A DNA stretch of 64,000 nt from JAISFI01 sp031553775. GTDB taxonomy: Bacteria; Bacteroidota; Bacteroidia; Bacteroidales; Azobacteroidaceae. The translations under genes were made by a program, and so were the position numbers. Location of the stretch: NCBI GenBank assembly GCA_031553775.1, contig JAVBLA010000040.1:32163-96162 (forward strand), written 5' to 3'. Every line of letters starts with the position of its first letter. The stretch's first letter is position 1. Positions 9,494 through 18,506 of this stretch are shown one piece after another. Under the pieces are notes generated by a model. The model saw nothing but the letters and a program-made list of their open reading frames with translations. It was not told the DNA's origin and searched no databases.

Positions 9494-10434
9494 TTTTTAT
9501 ATAAATAAAAGCAGGCAGTATCTCCATCTTTCAGGTCATTCAGTTTTACTGCTGCTTTTGAAAAATGTTTTATTTCTTTTGAGGTAAAGACAGTGGAATC
9601 TTTTTGATCAAAAGGAATATTCCTGAGATTTTTTTCACTTCCGGTAAATTGAAACATTGTGGAATCATATAATACTTTTGTAAGTTCCAAACCAACTTTA
9701 TCAGCTAAGACAGAAATACTTTTTGTTGTATGAATAAAAAGGTGACGAGGTGCATCCAACTGTACCCAGTCGGTTTTATATTTTCTCCAGGCATATGACT
9801 GAGAAACCGGTACCCGAATTAATATGTAACTATTGTGATTCAGGAGTTTATAGAGATGTTCCAATGTTTCCAGAGGATTATCCATATGTTCGAAAGAATG
9901 ATGCAACATAATGAAATCATACAAACCCGATTCTTCCTGAATAAATTTTTTTTGAATGGAAACTCCCATTGGATAGTTAATGTCCGACTCAATGTATGGA
10001 TCTATCCCTTTTAGTTTTTTAAATCCTAATTTGTGCATCCATAGCAACTGGTTTCCATCTCCGCATCCAACATCAAGAATGGAGGAATTAAAATTTAAAG
10101 TATTTTTAATAATCCAGGGATAGTCGTTATAGAATGACGAAGCAATTTTTCCGACAAAACCGGTATTGTTTATCCGGCAATAAATACATGCCTTCTTTAC
10201 ATTATTTTTCAGCAAATGAAGAAACGGTTCTGAATTTTGAGTATGAGCATAAGAATAATAGTTCGAAGGATAATATTCCTTGGTGGAAGCCGGAAACTGC
10301 TTTATTTGTAAACAACCACATTCGCTACATTCATAATATTCGAATTCATCATTTGTGCGAAACATTTTTTCTTTTATGAAAAAAGATTGATTGTTTTTAG
10401 GGTTTCCACAAATCCTGCATATATTAATGTCCAT
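9490..10434 (-). CDS. class I SAM-dependent methyltransferase with N-terminal zinc-ribbon
   Basis: A 314-residue methyltransferase, probably acting on a sugar nucleotide or glycan. The N-terminus has two Cys pairs (CRICGNPKN near residue 6 and CSECGC near 36) forming a likely zinc-binding module. The SAM-binding motif I is ILDVGCGDGNQLLW at about 118-131, and FIMLHHSFEHMDNP is the post-motif typical of the Methyltransf_23 group. N-terminal zinc modules of this kind occur in C-methyltransferases acting on keto-deoxy sugar nucleotides (TylC3/NovU type), so a branched or methylated sugar is possible. It overlaps the GT2 gene downstream by 4 bases. Confidence 0.85.
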   Translation of the reverse strand: MDINICRICGNPKNNQSFFIKEKMFRTNDEFEYYECSECGCLQIKQFPASTKEYYPSNYYSYAHTQNSEPFLHLLKNNVKKACIYCRINNTGFVGKIASSFYNDYPWIIKNTLNFNSSILDVGCGDGNQLLWMHKLGFKKLKGIDPYIESDINYPMGVSIQKKFIQEESGLYDFIMLHHSFEHMDNPLETLEHLYKLLNHNSYILIRVPVSQSYAWRKYKTDWVQLDAPRHLFIHTTKSISVLADKVGLELTKVLYDSTMFQFTGSEKNLRNIPFDQKDSTVFTSKEIKHFSKAAVKLNDLKDGDTACFYLYKK

Positions 10435-10450
10435 ATAGGGTTCGTTTTTT

Positions 10451-11722
10451 TTAGTTATTCAGCAATGAGTCATATAACTGTTGACGCTTTATGATTGCCC
10501 CTTCAAAAGAATAAAGTTCTTTTAAACGGTCTTGCGAATTTTTGATATAGGAAGATTGCAGTTCAATATCCGAAATCAGGTTTAAAGTATCCTTTACGAG
10601 CTGGTGAGCATCATTCGCAATAATACAGTCGATACCATTTCTGAAGTCAAGCCCTTCCACACCGATAGAAGTAGTAACGAATGGTATTCCGTAATTAATT
10701 GCTTCGAGAATTTTCATGCGGATTCCACTCCCGATCCTTATGGGGACTATCATAATTGTATTGGAAAGCACATCATCAAGATTTTCTACAAAACCTAGGA
10801 ATTTGATATTTTCGAATAGAGAATATTTAGAAATAAAATCAGAACTCCATGTCCCGATAATGTGAATCTGCAGTGCTGGTATTTCTTTTTTCAAAAGGGG
10901 GAAGCACTCATCCAAGAACCATACAAGCCCGTCTTTGTTCGGGAAATGCATTTCTCCTCCTAGAAAAGTAAGGGTGTTATTGAAAATAAAACTCCTGTTT
11001 TTTCTCTCTTTTTCTTTTATTCTTATCCCCAGAGGAGATACGAATAGCATATCTTCCGGAAGATCAGGCTGTAAAGCCTTTTTGTCTGTTTCAGACAGTA
11101 AAACAACTTTGCAAAAATGTTTTAACATTTCGGTCTCATATGTTTTCTGCAAAGAAATCATTGTACCTAACAATTTATCATCAGGTGCAATGATGGAAAA
11201 TTCCCGTTTATTTTTAATAAATCGCAATTCATGATGTATAAAAATGATAGGGCAGCTTACGTTTAAAAAAGCGGCAATGGCAATGTTGGAATAAAATTCT
11301 GCCTGAATCAGATCAAACCTGCTTTTTTCAAATAATGAATTGATATAGTGATAAAAATCTCTGTCTCCAAGATGTTCTGTTAATACTGAGGCATTTTCAA
11401 TTAATACAGAGGGAGGGTTTCCCCATGGGAGATCGCTAAAGAAGCGCTTGCAGGTAAAACGATAAAAAAAATGCTGTATTTTATAATATAATTTATTACA
11501 GATACTTTTGCGAAAAGTTCTCTTAAAGGGAAGGATTTCAACTTCCGGCCATAACTGTTTTAACTCGGAAATATGTTTTTCCTCTTTATTGCCATATGCC
11601 GGGAATGTGAATGTTATCTGATATTTTGTTCTGAAATGATTGATCATTTCAAAAACGCCCACATGTCCTCCCATGTTTAACGGATATGGAATAAAAGAAG
11701 ATACGATTAGAATCTTTTTCAT
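10451..11722 (-). CDS. GT4-type glycosyltransferase
   Basis: A 423-residue GT-B glycosyltransferase. The opening IVSSFIPYPLNMGGHVGVFE is the usual first strand and loop, and the donor domain contains GGEMHFPNKDGLVWFL and the EX7E-like region SGIRMKILEAINYGIPFVTT, followed by IGVEGLD. This C-terminal pattern is shared with capsule and lipopolysaccharide GT4 enzymes related to sugar-nucleotide-dependent alpha-transferases. It lies between the methyltransferase and the flippase genes. Donor and linkage are unknown. Confidence 0.9.
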   Translation of the reverse strand: MKKILIVSSFIPYPLNMGGHVGVFEMINHFRTKYQITFTFPAYGNKEEKHISELKQLWPEVEILPFKRTFRKSICNKLYYKIQHFFYRFTCKRFFSDLPWGNPPSVLIENASVLTEHLGDRDFYHYINSLFEKSRFDLIQAEFYSNIAIAAFLNVSCPIIFIHHELRFIKNKREFSIIAPDDKLLGTMISLQKTYETEMLKHFCKVVLLSETDKKALQPDLPEDMLFVSPLGIRIKEKERKNRSFIFNNTLTFLGGEMHFPNKDGLVWFLDECFPLLKKEIPALQIHIIGTWSSDFISKYSLFENIKFLGFVENLDDVLSNTIMIVPIRIGSGIRMKILEAINYGIPFVTTSIGVEGLDFRNGIDCIIANDAHQLVKDTLNLISDIELQSSYIKNSQDRLKELYSFEGAIIKRQQLYDSLLNN

Positions 11723-11786
11723 ACAATAGGTTCAAACTTAGAATCTGCCATCTGAAATCTGCACAAAGGAATCTGATAACAGAGGT

Positions 11787-13226
11787 TTATTTAATGCCGG
11801 TTTGTTTCCTTTTTCTGCATTCAAATAAAACAAAAGCAGACACACATGCAAAGATAATAATTAATTTTACAAATAAATTCAGATCAGGCGGAATTAACAG
11901 GGAGAGAGAAAAGCTGACGAGAAGAAAAGAAAAAATCCCGAGTGAAAATTTGAAAGATAATGGTTCCGGAAGATTTTTTTGTAAAACGATCCAATGATAA
12001 ATCATGTTAATGATGCTGGCGATAATAAATGAAACAGAAAGAGCTTCTGCCCCGTATTTTGACCCGATCCATATTATCGGAGTAGAAACCAACGCATAAA
12101 AGACAGACAAAATACTCAGTAGTTTTTGCTTATCGGAACTTCCCAGGATAGTACCGATAAAGCAGAAAAGAGCAAAAAATACCAGATACCAGCATTGATA
12201 CGCCATCACATATCCGGTTTGTCTGTATTCTTCGCCATAAATCAAAAAGACCACTTCATTCCTGAATAATGCTACGGCAAAAGCCAATACAATGCCTGCG
12301 ATGGTTATTAAAGAAAAGATTGACTTTACTTGTGTTTGATATTTTTTCTTGTCTTCAGTAAATAATTTCGATAAATGAGGAAATAACACCGACATTGTGG
12401 TTGCTATAACTAATGTCATGGGTTGTAACAGTTTATTAGCGGTATTGTAGAATGCGACTTGCTCTTCTCCTGCATTGACATCCAGAAACAATACCGGGAA
12501 CTGGTTTGAGATCATGGAGCACAAAGCCAGTATATAAAACGGGATTCCTTGTAAGAATAAGGACTTCAAATGGTCTCTTCTGGGTTCCTGCCTGATATTT
12601 CCGGTAAAAAGCTTCTTTTTAATAAGAGCGATGTATAAAAGGATCGCTTTAAAAAATTGGCTGACAATGTAAATTGCGAATACATTTCTGACAGTAAAGG
12701 ATTGTTCCGGCAATAACCAGAAAACAATCAACAAAAGGAAGCTGGTCAATACGTTGATGTATCCCGTAAAGTCCATTTGTTCCATTCCTAAGGCAATATT
12801 CTGAAATTCGTCTATGATGCAAAAGGAAAGAAGGCTGAGTATCAATAACAATATGGTAAAATATTCAGGGGGAGAAGAGACGATAAAAAGCTGGTATATG
12901 ACCAAAAAAGCTGTAGCACAAAAAAATCCTATACTTTTCAGGATAAAAGAAGAGAAAAAAAAGTCTTTAGAATAAGTCCGGTTCCTGGCAATGGAACGTA
13001 TCACTACGTTTTGCAACCCTAAGGAGGCAATAACCAGGAATGTAACAACGATAGCCGATAATACACCATATTGGCCAAATGAAGCGGGCGACATAACCCG
13101 GGCCAACCGGATATTGATTATCATTCCGATAAGGAGTCCCACACCATTGCAAATGCTTAAGACAGAAATATTTCTGATAACACCATGTTGTGTCACCTTT
13201 TTGTAAAAAGCGCCAATGTCAATCAT
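11787..13226 (-). CDS. Wzx-type lipid-linked oligosaccharide flippase
   Basis: Moves the undecaprenyl-linked repeat unit across the inner membrane. The 479-residue protein is very hydrophobic, with about 12-14 predicted membrane segments. Its start has GVGLLIGMIINIRLARVMSP followed by GQYGVLSAIV, the first-helix pattern of polysaccharide-specific MOP-superfamily flippases. The start overlaps the stop of the upstream two-domain transferase by 4 bases. Together with the Wzy polymerase in the same operon it defines a Wzx/Wzy-dependent pathway. Confidence 0.9.
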   Translation of the reverse strand: MIDIGAFYKKVTQHGVIRNISVLSICNGVGLLIGMIINIRLARVMSPASFGQYGVLSAIVVTFLVIASLGLQNVVIRSIARNRTYSKDFFFSSFILKSIGFFCATAFLVIYQLFIVSSPPEYFTILLLILSLLSFCIIDEFQNIALGMEQMDFTGYINVLTSFLLLIVFWLLPEQSFTVRNVFAIYIVSQFFKAILLYIALIKKKLFTGNIRQEPRRDHLKSLFLQGIPFYILALCSMISNQFPVLFLDVNAGEEQVAFYNTANKLLQPMTLVIATTMSVLFPHLSKLFTEDKKKYQTQVKSIFSLITIAGIVLAFAVALFRNEVVFLIYGEEYRQTGYVMAYQCWYLVFFALFCFIGTILGSSDKQKLLSILSVFYALVSTPIIWIGSKYGAEALSVSFIIASIINMIYHWIVLQKNLPEPLSFKFSLGIFSFLLVSFSLSLLIPPDLNLFVKLIIIFACVSAFVLFECRKRKQTGIK

Positions 13227-14404
13227 GCATACCTTTCATCTTGCAGAAATCCGTAAAAGTCTTTTTTTATTTTTTTATTCCGTCTAATCACACCCAACAT
13301 GACTCTTAATCTAAAAATCATTTTCAGTACAAAATTATTGGGAGAGTCATCTCCGGATATACGGTGTGTTTGTGTTACCAGGTAATTGTCTCTAAAGAAT
13401 GTCAACAGAGATCCATGGGAATAGAGCCGTTCACTTAAATCCACATCTTCCATTTCTCCCCAGTGCAGGTTCGGATTTAATAATACTTCCTCTATAATAT
13501 GTTTCTTTATTATCAGTGCCCCTCCATTTACATAAATATGTTTACTCCAATCCGTATAACTCATTTCTTTCGCACTACTATGTTCAAACAGCGTGATGTC
13601 GTGAAAGATTTCCATCCAGTCCTGGATTCTTCTGAGACGGGAAGATTCATCTAATATTCTCATGCACATCTGATCGAAATAATTTCCATGCTCGATCATT
13701 TTACTGTACCATTGATCATGAAAAGAGATCCGGTCGTGTATGATAACGAGATTATTATACCGGGCCTGTTGAATGATGCGATTTTTCTTTTTTGAGATTG
13801 GAGTTCTGACATCATTATATAAGTCGGAATCATCCAGAACTTTTACATACTCAGGCAGAGATGAAGAAGGACTGGGGCCACAAATTAATATCTCATATAC
13901 AGGAATATTGAAATTTTTTATTTGATGTATGATATTCAATATTCTGTCATTTTTCCTTCCGTCGCTAACAATTCCAAAACTCCATCTGTCAATGTGATCA
14001 TCCGGGGGTAAAGACGACTTGTCTTTCACAAGGCTTATTCTTAAAACAGAGCCTTCTGTTTCCATCCGTACCAGCCTGAAACGATTTTTGAAACAAAGAG
14101 AAACTTCATTCATCAGGTAAGATTGTGGTCTAAGGGGGTAACCGGCAGCGTCGAAACTTACTTTATAAAAAAAGATTTCAAAGGTTCCTCCAACAGCCAA
14201 CAGCCAATCTGCAACTTTCAGTACATACCTGATGTATCTGGTTGTTTCCAGTATGCCCTTTGTCTGAACTTTTTTTGCGCTTTCAGTTGCTATTATAGAT
14301 TTGGTAAAAAGAGGTTTACATGGATGAAGATCATTTTCATTCAATAGAATATCTCCAGGTTTAGAGATATAATTAACGGCAGAGTGATAAAGAAAAATAT
14401 CCAT
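13223..14404 (-). CDS. two-part protein: methyltransferase-like N-terminal remnant plus GT-A glycosyltransferase domain
   Basis: A 393-residue protein of unusual layout. Residues 1 to about 150 read like the second half of a class I methyltransferase (TTRYIRYVLKVADWLLAVGG, then a Leu-rich helix and a strand pair ending LRISLVKD), without a visible SAM-binding glycine motif. From about 160 on it reads like a GT-A glycosyltransferase: FGIVSDGRKNDRILNIIHQI, YEILICGPSP, NLVIIHDRISF with the acidic site, and YVNGGALIIKKHI followed by LHWGEMEDVDLSERL, the acceptor and catalytic region of GT2/GT27-like enzymes. The C-terminus is basic and may touch the membrane. It overlaps the flippase gene by 4 bases. 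The N-terminal assignment is inference. Confidence 0.65.
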   Translation of the reverse strand: MDIFLYHSAVNYISKPGDILLNENDLHPCKPLFTKSIIATESAKKVQTKGILETTRYIRYVLKVADWLLAVGGTFEIFFYKVSFDAAGYPLRPQSYLMNEVSLCFKNRFRLVRMETEGSVLRISLVKDKSSLPPDDHIDRWSFGIVSDGRKNDRILNIIHQIKNFNIPVYEILICGPSPSSSLPEYVKVLDDSDLYNDVRTPISKKKNRIIQQARYNNLVIIHDRISFHDQWYSKMIEHGNYFDQMCMRILDESSRLRRIQDWMEIFHDITLFEHSSAKEMSYTDWSKHIYVNGGALIIKKHIIEEVLLNPNLHWGEMEDVDLSERLYSHGSLLTFFRDNYLVTQTHRISGDDSPNNFVLKMIFRLRVMLGVIRRNKKIKKDFYGFLQDERYA

Positions 14405-14412
14405 GTAATTCG

Positions 14413-15138
14413 TTAAATAGATTTTTTTAAAAAATCATAATATTCGTTAGGTATCCCACAAAAATCAACTTCATTTTTGTCAATTAGCTGGATGTGTATT
14501 TGCTTATTTTCAGCGATCAACGTGTTATATAAAGGAGCCACATAATACTCTTTCAATGAGATCTCTTTTTTATTTTCAGTCAAGAAAGCGTATCTGAATA
14601 AAGATGCAGATTTAAAAAAGTACAGGCCTGTTGAGCAATAATTGGATATCTGAATTTTTTCTGCAGTTTCTGTTACACGGGTAGAATCAGGGCTTTGGGT
14701 TTTCGCATAGGACCAGTTTGGACCTTCCCCCCAAAAGACCTCTAAATATCCATCCCATTCCTTTGTCTGTTCGGGGATACTATAATTTTTCCGGAATGTA
14801 TCAATATTGAAAATAATAATGGGTTCTGTATCATCAATACCAGCTTCCTCTAATCCGAGAAATACGGTTTCAGCCTGCCCTTTAGTAGGTTTATCCAAAA
14901 TAACGATATCGAAATTCCGGATACCCAGGGTTTGACATTCTTTTTGTATAAATAGTTTGGTGTCATAAATATCCCTGGCGATGAATAAAAACCTGCAAGT
15001 CTCAAAATATTGCTCGAATCCTGACAACGAAAGATTAAAAAGACTTTTGTTCTTTATATACAACATATATTTAGGCAGGTTGAATCCTGCATCAATAAAA
15101 CGTTGGCTTAATCCTGCCATAGGTATTACTATTGTCAT
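14413..15138 (-). CDS. sugar/polyol-phosphate nucleotidyltransferase-like protein
   Basis: A 241-residue GT-A-like nucleotidyltransferase. Its start, MTIVIPMAGLSQRFIDAGFN followed by LPKYML, is the variant of the G-x-G-x-R nucleotide-binding loop and downstream Pro-Lys seen in capsule-locus cytidylyl- or uridylyltransferases. The acidic metal site is probably IIIFNIDTFRK at about 125. The enzyme is probably the activating step that joins an NTP to a phosphorylated sugar or polyol prepared by the kinase and phosphatase encoded next to it. Its gene start overlaps the stop of the kinase fusion by 4 bases. It differs from the usual hddC-type start, so it need not belong to the heptose pathway. 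Confidence 0.75.
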   Translation of the reverse strand: MTIVIPMAGLSQRFIDAGFNLPKYMLYIKNKSLFNLSLSGFEQYFETCRFLFIARDIYDTKLFIQKECQTLGIRNFDIVILDKPTKGQAETVFLGLEEAGIDDTEPIIIFNIDTFRKNYSIPEQTKEWDGYLEVFWGEGPNWSYAKTQSPDSTRVTETAEKIQISNYCSTGLYFFKSASLFRYAFLTENKKEISLKEYYVAPLYNTLIAENKQIHIQLIDKNEVDFCGIPNEYYDFLKKSI

Positions 15139-16700
15139 ACATTTACAGATTTAGTTGTTTTAAGCTCCGTATATAAGCGGAATGAATTTGCCAGCATAGC
15201 CTTTTGCCTCAAAGGATTATCGCAATGAAGGGGAAGCATCGATAAAAATAGCTGTATCAGTATCGGATATGTACAGGCTTCTTCCAAAGACAAACCTCCG
15301 AAGCGGCTATTCCTGAAAAGGTTCTGTACCTTTTGAATTACATCGCTTGTATTGAACGAGAATTGAATATCATATTCACTCTTTTCAGAATAATTGAAGT
15401 ATCCTGTGATAATGAAGTCATACAGCCCGATCACCGAATGTGCCAATTTTGCAATATCATACCGGAAATCACCATAGATAGTTTGGTTTTCCTGGAAATC
15501 AATACCCCTGGGGTCAATTACCTTGATAGATTGCGTTTTAAAATTGTACAGAATATTGCTAAAACAAAAATCGCCGTGAATAATAGTATGGAAACTATCC
15601 GGAGGGCATGTAATAAGTTCATCTGTTTCTTTCACCAACTGATTCAGGGAAGGCATCTTTGTTCCATTAAAAATCCATTCTCTATCCAGATCCACCTGAT
15701 TCTTTATGGCAAAATCAGATAATCTTTTCATCGTTTTTTCAGTGTGCGATTTATTGCTGTTTTTTGAGAAGGATATATCAAAAGGGGCTTTATTCCGGTA
15801 GCATTCTTTCATGAACTGATTGCAGGCATGAAGAATATTTTCCCAAACAAAATATTGATTTTTGCCGAAAACAAACAGTTCGGCCAGTGTACTGAGGTAG
15901 AAATATTCGATTTGATAAAAGGCATAATTTCCTTTTATCCCGAAATCCCAAATGCCTGGAGTATAGCGCTTAAAAGGTAGAGGTAATTTTGTAAACCAGT
16001 TGGCTTCTCCTAAGATCTTTTTTTTGTCCTTGCTAAATTTTGTGGCCGTAAACGCATCTATTTCCAGATTATTAAATGTTCTCTGAGTTGTTAAACACGA
16101 TTTGGATCTGTAATAGGTATTCGAATGTCCGAAATCGAACCATGAATCAACCAGGATTTCTTTAATCTTAACTTTCTTTTTGTACTTCAGTGTTGCCTCT
16201 ACAAAATCATAAGATGCTTTTGTAAGCGATTCTAAAAAAATATCCTGCCTGGCAAATGAAAAAAAACCGGCATATACCATATCTTCTCCGTTTATGTCTG
16301 CAGAAATAGCCCAGGAATAATTATCCGAAGCTTTTCCTACGATGTACATATCATAATCTGAAAGTAAGCGGAAGAATAGGGTGTCTCCGTGTAGAATTCT
16401 TAACGGATTTTGGAATTTTCCGATTAACTTTAGAACATGAGCGACAGATTCTCCCAGAGAAAATTTTTCAGGAACATATACGATCGTCACATTTTGCTCC
16501 TGAATATATAATAAATCTTCTTCTGACGGTGTAAAACCTTCCGGCAAAGAAAGGATTACCTCATCATCTACAGAAAACGCCAGTTCCAGTTGATGTCTGA
16601 AAAGCCGTTTATTTTGCAACGGAAGAAAAGAGGGGGGGATTTTTCCGAATTCCGTATGCAAATCACTGGTAATATATGCTGCTGATGTTATTAAAAACAT
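15135..16700 (-). CDS. nucleotidyltransferase-like / APH-type small-molecule kinase fusion
   Basis: A 521-residue protein with two parts. Residues 1 to about 220 resemble a sugar nucleotidyltransferase (MFLITSAAYITSDL, DEVILSLPEGFTPSEED, LRILHGDTLFF), although the glycine-rich pyrophosphorylase loop is weak. Residues about 260-510 are an aminoglycoside/choline-kinase-type phosphotransferase: the catalytic loop is IIHGDFCFSN (H-x-D-x(4)-N) and the metal-binding Asp is in VIDPRGIDF, followed by GDFRYDIAKLAHSVIG. Such fusions occur in capsule loci next to a small HAD phosphatase and a second nucleotidyltransferase, as here. The likely role is phosphorylation and activation of an uncommon sugar or polyol. 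It overlaps the HAD gene by 10 bases. Confidence 0.75.
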   Translation of the reverse strand: MFLITSAAYITSDLHTEFGKIPPSFLPLQNKRLFRHQLELAFSVDDEVILSLPEGFTPSEEDLLYIQEQNVTIVYVPEKFSLGESVAHVLKLIGKFQNPLRILHGDTLFFRLLSDYDMYIVGKASDNYSWAISADINGEDMVYAGFFSFARQDIFLESLTKASYDFVEATLKYKKKVKIKEILVDSWFDFGHSNTYYRSKSCLTTQRTFNNLEIDAFTATKFSKDKKKILGEANWFTKLPLPFKRYTPGIWDFGIKGNYAFYQIEYFYLSTLAELFVFGKNQYFVWENILHACNQFMKECYRNKAPFDISFSKNSNKSHTEKTMKRLSDFAIKNQVDLDREWIFNGTKMPSLNQLVKETDELITCPPDSFHTIIHGDFCFSNILYNFKTQSIKVIDPRGIDFQENQTIYGDFRYDIAKLAHSVIGLYDFIITGYFNYSEKSEYDIQFSFNTSDVIQKVQNLFRNSRFGGLSLEEACTYPILIQLFLSMLPLHCDNPLRQKAMLANSFRLYTELKTTKSVNV

Positions 16701-17080
16701 GAAACTGCATCTTTTTCTTTTTTCAGTAAATCGCGAATTTCTTCGTATGACATGTTTATAAATTCCGAAGGCCTGATTGCCTTATCGTCGACATAAAAAC
16801 CATCAAATCCACACCAGGGTTTCCCTACATATACTTCATCGAAAGGTATGTCATATTTACGAAGCCAATCAATGATATTAGGTAGGGTAAATATGTTGAT
16901 TTTTCCTACATTGGATTCGTAAGTGCGCATATTCCGGCTGGAATAAATTACAATTTCAAATCCTTCTGCTTTATATTCTTTCAGTTTTTCTATTGTTTGG
17001 AAGACCGGCTTGCTATTGATATAGTCGCCTTTTATCGTAACAGATATTGTATCATCCAAATCTACAATTAGTCTTTTCAT
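16691..17080 (-). CDS. small HAD-superfamily phosphatase (capsule biosynthesis type)
   Basis: A 129-residue phosphatase with the four HAD motifs in a compact form and no large cap: nucleophile in VDLDDTI (residues 6-12), Ser in YSSRNMR at about 46, Lys in VGKPWCG and the acidic pair in YVDDKA. Proteins of this size and pattern are annotated as capsule biosynthesis phosphatases. It would remove a phosphate from a sugar or polyol phosphate intermediate. It overlaps both neighbours (10 and 4 bases), so it is tightly coupled to the kinase fusion and the polymerase. GmhB-like action on heptose bisphosphate is possible but GmhB is normally longer. Confidence 0.82.
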   Translation of the reverse strand: MKRLIVDLDDTISVTIKGDYINSKPVFQTIEKLKEYKAEGFEIVIYSSRNMRTYESNVGKINIFTLPNIIDWLRKYDIPFDEVYVGKPWCGFDGFYVDDKAIRPSEFINMSYEEIRDLLKKEKDAVSCF

Positions 17081-18474
17081 GTTGATTTCAAATTAAGAGT
17101 ATTTCCTTTTTTTACTATACTTTGCAAGGCAAAATAAATACCTACAAAAAGTCCGAATTCAATCTGTTGATATCCATAAGTTAATTCCCAGGATATATAA
17201 AATATACGGTATGTGATCATTGTTATAAAATAGGCCTGAAGCGCTAAAATAATTAATGCTTCATTTTTATACAAACCTGAATCGATTGAATTCTTTATAA
17301 CATTTTTAAGCTTTAGCGGGATAATTGCGAAGAACCGGCTATAATAAATAATCATGCCAATTATTCCAAATGCAGACAAGGTTCCTAATATGGGATAATC
17401 TACATATCCATACATCTCTTCATTTTGGTATGACCATAAAAGATGTAAACCGGCTCCGGTTAACGGATTATTATTGAATAATCCCAATAATATAGGCATC
17501 TGAAAGAGAAACCGGGCTTCTGCGGAACTATCTGAGGATCCACCCATAAAAGAATTGATGGTCCATTGATACAAATTCACATATTGACCTAACGAGGACG
17601 AAAATAGACTCAATACAACGAATAGGAATATGGCAGCAATCGATGCTCTTTTGATAAGCTTTGACAGATTAATATACTTTGATATTAAAAACAAACTGGT
17701 AAGAATTCCCATGAATACATAAAAAATTGCCAATCTGTAAATAGCAAAAATGATCACCAAATAAGCAAAAACACCTACTCCAATCAATAGCATTTTGTTC
17801 TTTTTGCTGATTGTCATGAAAAGAACTGCTGGAATCAGATATGCAAAGACTATCACAAATTGCCTGATATCGTACATAAATCGGAACATATTGATATTGA
17901 CATCCTCATCTGCCCGATAACTTTTCCGGATATTTATCCATCCCAAATTGAAAAGCATGTTCGCATAGTAAATAATTAGAAATAGGATAGCAGATGTGAT
18001 GAGAAGTCTGAAAAATGTATGCCTGTATCGTAGGGTAATATAATATGCCGGTATGAAAACTAAAAAACCTCCATAAAAATACAAATACTGTAATGATTGG
18101 GTAACCGTTACTCCTTTCCATAATAAGTTTATGAAAAACACATAAACAAAAAACAAAGCAGATGCAGCAAGAATGAATTTTACCTTGGGTTGTTCTTTAA
18201 TTATGGATAAGTCGCCTTTTTCTCTGATTACTGGAGCCATCATTGCCAATATAGGAACCCAGGCATCCCATGTAAACAAAGGACCTATCGTTAAATTGAT
18301 AGAATAAAGGAAGGCAAATACAAAAGAATAGACAGAACTCCTGACAAATAGAAGAAGATAGATAGAGATAAAAACAAAAAAACTTAATAAACTAACATCA
18401 AAACCTCTACAAACATATAATAAAATTATGCCAGTAAATAATAATAAATCATTTGTCAATCTGGCTATATTCAT
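17077..18474 (-). CDS. Wzy-type O-antigen/capsule polymerase
   Basis: A 465-residue integral membrane protein with about 10-12 predicted membrane segments and a long periplasmic loop in its second half, the usual layout of O-antigen polymerases. The conserved region GAGLHLLWSYQNEEMYGYVD followed by PILGTLSAFGIIGMIIYY matches the Wzy_C-like motif near the end of the large loop (a G-x-G-x-H type start, then a small-residue helix). It polymerises repeat units on the periplasmic side after Wzx transfer. Sequence conservation in this family is low, so identification relies on topology, motif and locus. Confidence 0.82.
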   Translation of the reverse strand: MNIARLTNDLLLFTGIILLYVCRGFDVSLLSFFVFISIYLLLFVRSSVYSFVFAFLYSINLTIGPLFTWDAWVPILAMMAPVIREKGDLSIIKEQPKVKFILAASALFFVYVFFINLLWKGVTVTQSLQYLYFYGGFLVFIPAYYITLRYRHTFFRLLITSAILFLIIYYANMLFNLGWINIRKSYRADEDVNINMFRFMYDIRQFVIVFAYLIPAVLFMTISKKNKMLLIGVGVFAYLVIIFAIYRLAIFYVFMGILTSLFLISKYINLSKLIKRASIAAIFLFVVLSLFSSSLGQYVNLYQWTINSFMGGSSDSSAEARFLFQMPILLGLFNNNPLTGAGLHLLWSYQNEEMYGYVDYPILGTLSAFGIIGMIIYYSRFFAIIPLKLKNVIKNSIDSGLYKNEALIILALQAYFITMITYRIFYISWELTYGYQQIEFGLFVGIYFALQSIVKKGNTLNLKST

Positions 18475-18506
18475 AGGGAAAGTAGTGTTTAATACAGTTG
18501 GGTTTA

